Shown piece by piece: positions 55,522 to 64,000 of a stretch of 64,000 bases of DNA (positions are counted from its first letter, which is position 1; the number at the start of each line of letters is the position of its first letter). The stretch is taken from NCBI GenBank assembly GCA_029961685.1, contig JARWKL010000016.1, positions 1,927,001 to 1,991,000 of the forward strand, written 5' to 3'. The notes beneath the pieces are model-generated. The model ran no database searches. It saw only the letters and a program-made list of their open reading frames with translations, and had not been told where the DNA came from. The position numbers were made by a program, and so were the translations under genes. Origin of the DNA: Aristolochia californica (taxonomy: Eukaryota; Streptophyta; Magnoliopsida; Piperales; Aristolochiaceae).

Positions 55522-57774
55522 GGGGGGGTTAGTGCACATTGTAAGTGCGGAGGGAAAGTGGAAGGGTAAGTGAGAAGGAATGTAAAGTACTTGTTTATGT
55601 TAGTGTGCGCAATAGAAAGTGTAGTATAAAGTACTTGTTTGTGTTAGTGTGCACAATGGAAAGATTGATTATTTATTAAATAAAATATTTTGTTATATCG
55701 GACTTTTAGAAAATTAAATTAATATTAGTTAATAAAGAAAATATTTTAAATATAACAATTAAACAAATGCTTGCTTTTATATTATTAAAACTGTAATCAA
55801 ATTGTAATTTTATAATATCTAAATATGAAATAATTATATAAAAATATATTATATAATAGTTATTAACTTAATAAATATTAGTAATAGCAAAATAATATTA
55901 ATTTATTAACATAATTTATAAAAAGTAAAATATTTACACAAATATCGTACTACACAAACATCTTAATAATAAAAATAAAAAATGATACAAATATAACTCA
56001 ATCACCTATTTAATATAAAAAATTACAAATGTATGTACAAAATACAACACAAAATATTTAATGGCATTAAAACATAATAGTCAATAATTTTGCCACATCT
56101 GTATTGTTAATACATCTCGAAAATACGATGCTCTTGCAGATTGTACTGTAGACTCCCTCTGAGTACTTCTTTGAGTGTCCATATCATCCTTAACATCATC
56201 ACCACTATCATTGTCTTCATTTTCATTATATGTACACTCATCTGGCCAAGTTTCAGAACTTCTCATGCTCCCGAACACAAATAAGGCTTTGTCATAGAGC
56301 CTAGCTTTTCCATATGCCTTTATCATCACATTATATTCCACTAAATATTGCCTCGACTTCAAACCAGAGGCCCCTCTCTGCATAGACATCCATGATTGCA
56401 ACATAATTTTTTTATGAGATCCCTTCCCTAGTACAATGCTTGTAAAAAAAGAGTTTTGTCTTCTACAACAACCCCTTGTTAATGTACATATCCATAACAA
56501 GGGGCAGCAATTGCTTGTCAACATCTATATGTGCTCTCTCTATTTCCTCTAATACATTATCCACTTCTTCAACCATCTTTCTCTTGCACAATATCTAGAC
56601 TACTATTCTATATGTAATGGTATTAGGATAGAGACAAGACTCTTTGATCTTCCTATAACTTTTAAATACAGTTTCAATATCACCATCATCATTATATAAA
56701 GACAGGAATATATTATAAGTTTTAGTGTCAGGTTTAAACCCCTTCTCTTCCATTTTATTGAGCAAAGACAATGATTCAGACAGATGTCCATGAGACTCAC
56801 AAATATGGATCATGGTGTTAAAAGTAACTTAATCAGGCTCTACCCCTAACCTCAACATCTCTGCAAAAGCATCTGAAGCATCCTCCAGACGACCTGCCTT
56901 TCCATACAAGTCAATCAAAGTGTTGTAAGTTGCAACTATCCGAGGCTTTCGGTTTGAACCCTGCTCATCAGAAAACAAAATTTTTGAAGGTGTAATGCGT
57001 TCACCAATCTTAAAAAACTCAAGTAGAAAAAAAATGTTTAAGACTCATTGGAGCCATAATTAAATCCAAATCAACTGACTCAAATTCAAGATTCTCCAGT
57101 TGAACTCGGCCCATACATCAGTTCTTGTAGATACGATCAGCTCGATCAAACTCACCAACATCTTTTAGAACCTGGAGAACAGTCTTCATAGTAACTTCAT
57201 CGGGGAAAATTCCCCAAATTTTCATATTTTTGACCCACAACAGTGATTCATGTAACAATCCCGCTTTCCCATAAACATCAATTATCATTCCATAAGTGTT
57301 ATTAGTGGGAAAGACACGATCTCTTGTCATTTCAATCCAACAAAGACAAAGTTCATCCCATTGTTGCGCCCTACCAAGAATCTGCAAGACAACATTATAT
57401 TGAATTACATTTGACACATAATCCTTCTGAGACTTAATCCATCGAAAGATATGAATGGCACATCTCCAATCCCGTTGTTCCTTCGAGGTGCAACAGGGCA
57501 GCGTCATGTGAAACCAAATAGAGAAGCATAACCAACCGATAGGAGAAAAACCCTGACTTGAACTTGGAAGAGACGAAGAGGGAGGATTCAACGTTTTTCT
57601 ATGGTCGAGAGATACACGAAAAGAAGAAAACCTTTTCCAGGAAGAAGGGTTTACCTAGTTTCTTTCGAATCAAGCCCGAGAGGTTGCAGAAGGATGGGGG
57701 GGGAAATACTGGGCACTAACAGGTTTTGGCTGCTTTTACCCAACATAAGTAGTACAAAGGGCACTAACAGGGCC
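55522..57774. mobile_element. Complete PIF/Harbinger-type element with captured PPR gene (Pack-type)
   Basis: 2253 bp. Left end GGGGGGGTTAGTGCACATTGTA; right end, read in reverse, GGCCCTGTTAGTGCCCTTTGTA. The flanking TTA at 55519-55521 and 57775-57777 is the 3-bp target duplication expected for PIF/Harbinger. The target sequence CCTATTTTATATTCCTGTGTCATTCC is seen uninterrupted at 25375-25400. It has no DDE transposase; it carries an AT-rich part, a transposase-like tail and a PPR gene piece, so it must have moved by a transposase supplied in trans. Confidence 0.8.
56081..57600 (-). pseudogene. Captured PPR gene fragment (copy P2), fused to a transposase-like tail
   Basis: Better preserved than P1. 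From 5' to 3': a serine-rich start (no clear ATG; the frame opens near 57591), DWRCAIHIFRWIKSQKDY, VIQYNVVLQILGRAQQWDEL, NTYGMIIDVYGKAGLLHES, FPDEVTMKTVLQVLKDVGEFDRADRIYKN-stop (57118). Then in other frames ATYNTLIDLYGKAGRLEDA, FNTMIHICESHGHLSESLSLLNKMEEKG, DTKTYNIFLSLYNDDGDIE, and an open last segment (56524-56081) with VEYNVMIKAYGKARLYDKAL and WPDECTYN. This passes in frame at 56224 into ENEDNDSGDD ... IQMWQNY-stop. P-class PPR proteins process organelle RNA; this copy has stops and missing repeats and is not functional. Confidence 0.78.
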
Positions 57775-57953
57775 TTATATTCTAGTGTCATTCCAGGTGG
57801 GTTTGGAAAAATTTGTCCACAAACTTAAACCCAATGGGTGTTTTTTTTTAGCCCCGTCCCCAACCCACAAGGTGAAATTTGAAATTTGAACCTAGGGTTT
57901 TTAGGTTGGGTCAAGTTAAGTTCCTTATGAAACCCAACCTGATGCCCACCCTA

Positions 57954-58015
57954 ACTTCAATGATGCTATTAATGGGGAGAAATACTACCCATCTCTATGA
58001 TTCTTGCTTCATCAT
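57954..58015. repeat. Family G stub
   Basis: GATGCTATTAATGGGGAGAAATAC to GATTCTTGCTT, then directly SPB1 sequence; the 1.3 kb present at 17840-19100 is deleted here. Confidence 0.55.
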
Positions 58016-61000
58016 TTTACATCATCTTTGTCAGAATCACCAAATTCTCTTGGGTCGGATGCTCCTCGTTGTGCAATGGCACCATGAGTGGAGTTGCTTC
58101 ATCATTTACATCATCTTTGTCAGAATCACCAAATTCATCAGGACTCATCATATCACCATCCTACATGAGAAATTTTAAGGAAAAAAAATGTTGTGTTTAG
58201 CATTGTGACTCAAGCTGGTAAAATAATTCTCTCATGATAAGCAACATCATTTGGATTTTTTTATCAGCTAACGATAATTGCTTACGATTTCACAAGCCAA
58301 TAGAATTTCAACTAAACAAGCAATAGACATTACATAATAAAAGCCCCACTGACAAAGTAGACCAAATTAAGAAGGCTATTCAGAAGATACCTGCAACAGC
58401 TCCTTGTCATCATTAGCATGAGCTGCTTTCACACGTTTCTGCTGCTGAGTTACAAATCGTTCATAAGCTTCATCTGGATGAACATCATACCTGGCAAGAG
58501 TCAGGGGGAGTTCAAATGCATCAAGCAAGGGTATAAGAACATTAACCAAAAAGAAACTGAAACTCAAAAAGAATTGTAAGGTTAAAGTCTCTGTTCTTCA
58601 TTAGAGTCAAATCTCACTGGATATATCTTCTTGATGGACATCAACTTGAGTTTCTCCACTCTCATTGTCTTGCAAATCGTCATCATCATCATTAATTTCC
58701 GTGGAATCAACCACTGGTAGTTGTTTCTCTTGCTGAAGTGAAAACAAACATTGTGTAAGAAGTCTAATTTGGCCTTTCAAAAAACAAAAAATAAAATTAA
58801 AAATAAAAAAAACTCCGAATCGTATTTTATTACACTTGCCAGTTTTTCACTCTTGAAAGCGCTCACCAACAACTTGTTAGATATTCAATCTTGCTTGTTC
58901 CCATTTACTGATTGTCAGTGTTATAGTTTAGTCTCTCTTTGTTTGTTCTTTCCCTTCTCCCTCTTGTATTTCCTTCAGTTCCTCATATAACTCCTTTTCA
59001 ATCTTATATCTGACTATTCACTGTCTTTGACACAAAAAGGCTTATAAAATTACAAGAAAACATTTTCACTGTTATTTACAAGAAAAGTGCCATTTTTCTG
59101 TTTTTCAAACATCTTCAAGTCTATTTTTTCAGAAACAAATTACTGAACTAAGATATAAAAATTTCTGTATATTCAGCAGTAGAGCAAACAATTAACTTTC
59201 CCTTTGCCTATTTTACTTTCCCACATAAATAATTTTATTACCGTAAGGTAGCTGAATACAAACTCAAACTTCATGGTAATTAATGTTGGAGACACTGATT
59301 TTGAAAGAATTATCTAACCTTGATGGAAGCAAGAGAAAATAACTCGTGATCTTGGTATCCATCCTCCGTTGCATCTATATTCATCCCTGCTGCTTTGCGG
59401 ATTTTGTCCAGGATATTGCAACAAATGGAAAATGCTAACCAGCCAGAAAGAAACTTCAAACCACAATATTAAGAGTAGTTTAAGAAAAGTAGCACATGTA
59501 CCTTTGCTCGTCTCTTTGCCAAGAGTTTCTTCACTTGTTGTTTCTTGCACTCCACAGCATAAGAGAACTCCTCCATTTCCTTAAGTACATGGTTGTCCTC
59601 ATCACCCTTTTCCATGTAATTTTCAGTATTGGTAGCTTTTGATTTAACCTTCTGAGTAGGTAAGAAAGCCTTTCTTGTATACATCTGCCATCTTCAGAAG
59701 TGAAAAGAGCAAACTAGCACATAAGCGGAGATAACACAGAAGGCCTCATAAAACTAGCTTTTGTATGGATCTCCCCAACAGATTTTATGTTTTTGAGTTA
59801 TGTCTATTGACAAAATAATAATTTCTGATACATCATTTGGAAGAAAGGAAGAGGTGAAATCAATCAGAATCGACTTACTTCAGCAGATGTTAACTAATAT
59901 GCCAAAAAGAAAAATGATAAATGACAAACAACACAGAAAGACAACATAATACAACAGTAAACTACCAGAATTCATTATCACGAATGGCAATTATCAAGCA
60001 TGAGTAAAAAATGGCATAACCGACTTACTTCAGCAGATGTTTGAAATCCTGCTTCCCCCAAAACACGCAGACCATCTCAAAGGGTTTTAATCTGCAGCAG
60101 AATCAGGTAGAACCCACACTTGAGAATTTGTTTTCGAGCCCACTTGTCTGGTTTTTCTTTTCAGCCCAACACCATGCCACGAACATAAGGGAACTACAAA
60201 ACGTAGCCGACCAATGCAAGCAGATTGAAAGTAAAATTACCTCCTTTGTTGTTAATACATGATCTCCGACAGGTAATTACACAAGCAGAATCGTTGAAGA
60301 AGATAGAAGTCACAGACCCCATAACATCCAAGGGTGGCTCTGACCACACAAAATCTGAAGCTAGGCACACCTTCCTCAAAGTTGTATTTCAATCCTCGTA
60401 ACTGCAATTTAATATTGTTAACAGCACTCAGAACCATGCTTGCTGATATCTTTATTAGGTTAATAGATGAAGCTGTTAGCAAGCTATCCAATGGACCAAC
60501 ACCAACGCATGTGATCTAGAACACACCTTTCACGATTTCTCTTTGGCTTTGACCCTCTCAGAAGTCAAAACATCCACAACCTGCAATAAGCAATCAATCA
60601 GTAAGGTACAGTATCAAAACAGGAAGGGAAAAAATTTAAATAACTTAATAACATAGTAAGTGAACTGGACATCTAACATCTCTAAAATAGTAGAGCCTTA
60701 CCTTGGGTGGGTTCTATGGTTCTTTGAAATCAATCATATCAAGCAGACGAAGGTCTATCTTGGCAGGTGCCTCGTATTTTAGACCAACAACAGAGATTTC
60801 AGCCGATGTTGATCAACTAGCAACAGGTTTTGTGACCTCAACTCTTTCAAACAACTGCATTTAAAATTCTAATTTAAGCCAGCAAAGCATTCTAGAAACA
60901 TAGAGCATCCACAAAGAATTTAGGCTCCATCTGTAGCAGCTCCCCCGGAGAACCAGTTTCCCATCAAGTAAGCTAGAGTGGGAATACCAAGCAATCAGGG

Positions 61001-61140
61001 AAATTTTTCGGCTCTAATTGCGCAAGGGAGATGCCTAAAAACATTTCAATCAGAAGAATTAAAAAAGAAAAAAAAGAAGAAAGTGATACCTGCTGGAGAC
61101 AATAGAGAATGGCAATGTAGTCCTGCGACCTAGAAACTTA
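58016..61140 (-). pseudogene. SPB1: SPB1-like pseudogene (copy S6)
   Basis: The minus-strand counterpart of S2 in the second segmental copy. Exons seen: IAILYC (near 61090-61120), EVTKPVAS (60800-60850), LRKVCLASDFVWSEPPLDVMGSVTS (60280-60379), KGDEDNHVLKEMEEFSYAVECKKQQVKKLLAKRRAK (59500-59610), DSNEEQ and ESGETQVDVHQED (58590-58665), DEAYERFVTQQQKRVKAAHANDDKELLQ (58390-58480), DGDMMSPDEF (58130-58160). It is cut in the MVPLHNEEHPTQE segment, where a piece of 60-70 bp is duplicated (58013-58060 and 58095-58140). The C-terminal domain and exon 1 are absent. Non-functional. Confidence 0.8.
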
Positions 61141-61626
61141 ACACCTTCCTCCATGAGAACTGACATGCCTCCTCATCCGGCTTATCAGGAACTTCTCCCT
61201 GCGTGACAATGGAACCGGGAAGGGGAGAGGGGCAAGACTGTAAATTCAAAAAAGCCATTTATTTCTGAAAAAAAAAAAGGAAGTCAGTTCTGTAACACGC
61301 CAACAAGTTCACGGTTCTATTTCATATCTGCGCTCTCCGGAGAAGGGAAAAGGAGGCCAGTAGACCTTCCTCCATGAGAACTGACATGCCTCCTCATCCG
61401 GCTCATCACTGCGTGACAATGGACACGGAAAGGAGGAGCCCTCTCCTGACTAATGGGGATGGGAAGGGCAAGACTGTAAATTCCAAAATGCTATTTATTT
61501 CTAGAAAAATAAGGCAAAATGGGAATTGATTAGATAGGAAAGTGGGAAGATAGCAAAACTGACTCTCGTTTAGGAAACTCACTACGCGTCTCTAAACTCA
61601 ATACGCGTTTCTAAACTCACTTCCGC
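61141..61626. promoter_or_regulatory. Duplicated SPB1 5' flank and RING7 promoter (type B)
   Basis: The counterpart of 22641-23130, with the same direct duplication (about 61146-61240 and 61366-61470). An additional short repeat AACTCACTACGCGT-TCTAAACTCAATACGCGT lies at 61576-61612. Confidence 0.55.
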
Positions 61627-61633
61627 TATAAAA
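61627..61633 (+). promoter_or_regulatory. TATA box of RING7
   Basis: TATAAAA about 65 bp before the ATG, in the same context as RING4. Confidence 0.65.
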
Positions 61634-61695
61634 TCAAGGGCTCACTCCACTCCACTCCACCGCACTGCTCGTGCTGCTCTTCTTCACTGTCATTC

Positions 61696-62406
61696 ATGGC
61701 TAATCACCCCGCTGCTTCTCCTCTGCCTCCTGTTCCATTGATCGATACTCGCATACTTCCCCCAGGAGAACCTCTCTCTTTTGATATCGCCTTTAACCCT
61801 TCGTGCGAAGCCCCAGTGCACGCTCCCACGGCAGTCATCTCAATCTGCCATCGACGCAAGTTCTTCTATATGGGTCCTATGCCGGAGAGAGGCCATGCTA
61901 ATCAAGTTATTTTCTATACACCTGCTGTGTGCTTTCGACTGCCGCTGCCCTTATTGTTCGATCGGAGTCGCTGGCAGAATGTGGCCTCCGGAATACTTCA
62001 CCATTTCTCCTTCAGCTCCGAGGCCTACGCCCAACTCCTTCGGCATCTCTATATTCTTGGAGCTGATTGGGCGGAGTTCGCGTTGAGGCATGGGTGCACG
62101 AGGTTGGATGTGGCGGTTGACGTGCGTGAGAGGACCGAAATCGACTTTCCGCTACCGATTCCCGCAGACCTTGAGTCAATGCCGCCAGTAGAAGAGGCTT
62201 CTGTCGGCCAGGACATGAAGTTGAAGGAGCTCAGCGAGATAGCTGCCGGAGAGACGTGCGCCGTTTGTTTTGAAGAATTCAAAGGATCGACAAAAGCGGT
62301 GACGGAGACTCCATGCTCGCATCTTTTCCACATTGACTGCCTCCTTCCATGGTTGAGCAGAGCGACTACATGTCCTCTCTGCAGATCCTCCCTCCGGCTC
62401 CCATGA
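61696..62406 (+). CDS. RING-H2 finger protein (copy RING7), probable E3 ubiquitin ligase
   Basis: Intact, single exon, 236 codons, start MANHPAASPLPP. The RING-H2 finger at residues 188-229 has all eight ligands and the LPW tryptophan. Small differences from RING4 include QDMKLKE, EEFKGS and HIDC. The uncharacterised N-terminal region keeps HAPTAVISICHRRKFF and LGADWAE. The promoter is type B, and SPB1 copy S6 lies head to head about 550 bp upstream. Predicted role: E2 binding and ubiquitin transfer, probably cytosolic or nuclear as no membrane segment is seen. Substitutions against RING4 are scattered without loss of a ligand, as expected if the protein is still under some constraint. Confidence 0.88.
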   Translation: MANHPAASPLPPVPLIDTRILPPGEPLSFDIAFNPSCEAPVHAPTAVISICHRRKFFYMGPMPERGHANQVIFYTPAVCFRLPLPLLFDRSRWQNVASGILHHFSFSSEAYAQLLRHLYILGADWAEFALRHGCTRLDVAVDVRERTEIDFPLPIPADLESMPPVEEASVGQDMKLKELSEIAAGETCAVCFEEFKGSTKAVTETPCSHLFHIDCLLPWLSRATTCPLCRSSLRLP

Positions 62407-63100
62407 ACCAAGTTCAAAGTTGATTATTTGGTTAGACGAATCAAATTCTTGTTTGTTATTTTTTATGTAAAAAGATTGTTGATTGTAAAGAAACTTCTTA
62501 CGTGTATCCGGCACCATGCAAATGATACTGTAACAGATCTCCACTTTGTATATCTGAAATAAATTGATCAGATAGGAAACAGATTCGACGGCTTTTAAAT
62601 TTCCTCAATTAGATTAATATGTGAGACCTTAACTATTCCATAGCTGGTTATGATAGTTTTCTGGGTAACTGATCTTATCAAACATACTACTCTGTTTTCA
62701 TGATTCGACTTAACTACTCGATAGCTGGTTTCGATAGTTTTCTAGGTAACTGAACTTATCGAACATACTCCTCTGTTTTAATGATTCGAGAACTCCTTTC
62801 TTTCCTAGTTCCTAGCTTTCAGGTCAGAGAAGGCAAAGATGTTAAGGGATGTAAGGAGTGGAGTTAAATCTATCTTTAATCAGTTAACCCCATTTTGAAA
62901 AGCGAGTACTGTGCCTGCTCTCCTTAAAGAAAGTTCACGGTTCTCAACCTTGTTGAAATGGTGATTACAGTAGCATCTTGTTATGGTCGTTCTCTCATAG
63001 AGTCGCACATTTGCGCTCCGGGGAGGGAGCATAGGTGGAGGAGGAGGCTCTCCTGTAATGCCAACAATTGCCAACCGATCCGACAGAAAAAAAATTTAAA
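62407..63100 (+). other. 3' flank of RING7
   Basis: AATAAA at 62558-62563 is a candidate poly(A) signal. The two-unit direct repeat is at 62630-62790, the reversed SPB1 5' flank at 62895-63020 and a piece of fragment F at 63005-63085. No gene. Confidence 0.5.
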
Positions 63101-63635
63101 CACTAAAATAACTTCTTATTTTTTTATAATTTTTTTAATTTATAAATATTTTAAATCGATAATAAATGGGTAAGACTTAAGAGTAAGATTTTTTCAATTT
63201 ATAAATATTTTAAATCAATAATATGATAGTAAAAATTTTAATTAATTAGTATACTTATTTTATTTTTTATTTTTTAAAATATAAAGCAATAAAAAGTGTA
63301 ACGATAATTTTTTTTTAATTAATAAATATTTTAATCGATAATAAATGGAGTTAAATAAGTAAGAGTTAATTTTTAATTATTTTTTACTCCGAAATTGACC
63401 CCAAAATTATTCATTTTTTTATCATTTAATGACGTGGCATCTTACCTAGTAGATGACATGTCGGAATAGTGATGTGGCAGTCGATGTGTCCATCTACTGA
63501 CGCAGTGCAAATGACGTGTGACACATAATCAATCAAAGCTTACTTGTCACCTTTGAAGTTGGGTATTTTTCAAAATAAATTCATAACATCATCATTTCTC
63601 GAAATATATTTTTTAAATTGGGTATTTGATAAAAA
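63101..63635. repeat. AT-rich DNA and repeat family D, second copy
   Basis: 63101-63400 matches 24601-24900; 63411-63635 matches the right arm and tail of family D with a deletion near 63555 (the GTACACATGTTCAGTGGATC part is missing). No gene. Confidence 0.5.
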
Positions 63636-63636
63636 T

Positions 63637-63912
63637 GGGGTGGACACGGGTTGGCTTAGTGTCGGGTTTTCGAAAAACCAAAACCAACCCCAAAATGTCA
63701 AATCAAACTTTGACTCGATCACCTTCTCTAACTTGTCCCAGTAAATTTTATTTAAACCTGACCCGTCTCCGACCCGTCCTTACCCTATTTTATATTCCTA
63801 TGTAATTCCTACCGTCCACAACCCACAAGGTGAAAACTGAAATTTGAACCTAGGGTTTTTGGGTTGGGTCGAGTTAGGTTCCCTATGAAACCCAACCAGA
63901 TACTCACCCCTA
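63637..63912. mobile_element. hAT-type MITE, family M
   Basis: GGGGTGGACACGGGTTGGC to ATACTCACCCCTA, then ACTTCAAT. The counterpart of 25227-25503. 63913-64000 is the start of family G. Confidence 0.6.
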
Positions 63913-64000
63913 ACTTCAATGATGCTATTAATTGGGAGAAATACTACCCATCTCTATGATTCTTGATTTTATGTATTTAGAGATTAGATACTTAATGTTT

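Larger units (their letters stand above)
55347..57953. mobile_element. hAT-type MITE (family M) split by a PIF/Harbinger-type insertion, second copy
   Basis: Starts TAGGGCTGGACACGGGTTGGG after GCTTCAAT (55339-55346) and ends TGATGCCCACCCTA before ACTTCAAT (57954-57961). Inner boundaries at 55522 and 57774. Confidence 0.75.
45625..64000. repeat. Segmental duplication, copy 2
   Basis: Collinear with 2135-25555, lacking the counterpart of 3336-6867 (junction at 46786/46787: CGCAATTG joined to GGGTTTAGTG) and of 17840-19100. It also has its own deletion in RING (53930), which RING3 lacks. The window ends before the end of the repeat is reached. Confidence 0.85.

Overview
The window is nuclear DNA of a flowering plant, most likely a eudicot. 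This follows from the AT-rich intergenic DNA, genes with GT-AG introns, plant-type hAT and PIF/Harbinger transposons, a plant pararetrovirus fragment, and homologues of plant proteins (a RING-H2 E3, the rRNA methyltransferase SPB1, a P-type PPR protein). The species cannot be named from the sequence.

Two gene families make up most of the recognisable coding DNA. The first is a small intronless RING-H2 gene (233-236 codons). Four copies look intact: 321-1022 (-), 13669-14379 (+), 23205-23915 (+) and 61696-62406 (+). Three are broken, each by a different lesion: 1494-2215 (1-bp deletion plus a lost zinc ligand), 28031-28681 (86-bp tandem duplication and no 5' end) and 53608-54290 (28-bp deletion). 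A fourth remnant (45625-45708) keeps only the 5' end. The second family is SPB1 (nucleolar pre-rRNA 2'-O-methyltransferase). It is present as six intron-containing pseudogenes at 2650-5826 (+), 19141-22640 (-), 39970-43050 (-), 43050-45620 (+), 46086-46786 (+) and 58016-61140 (-). Where flanks survive, the SPB1 copy and a RING gene stand head to head a few hundred bases apart, so the ancestral unit was a divergent SPB1/RING pair.

Large-scale layout: about 2.1-25.5 kb is repeated at about 45.6-64 kb (offset 38.5-43.5 kb), with a 3.5-kb gap in the second copy (3336-6867 missing) and other indels. Between the copies lie a third, partial set of the same sequences (25.5-45.6 kb), a 4-kb hAT element with terminal repeats and 8-bp target duplication (29232-33219), a degraded caulimovirid RT-RNase H fragment (35650-36360), several hAT-type MITEs, and a head-to-head inverted duplication of SPB1 centred near 43.05-43.47 kb. 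In both large copies a hAT MITE has been split by a PIF/Harbinger-type element (15481-17648; 55522-57774). That element carries a captured, now broken PPR gene fused to a transposase-like tail.

Only the four RING-H2 genes appear able to encode full-length proteins. They would act as ubiquitin ligases or E2-binding proteins in the cytosol or nucleus. Everything else looks like decayed gene copies, transposons and AT-rich repeats. I saw no convincing tRNA, rRNA or CRISPR feature.
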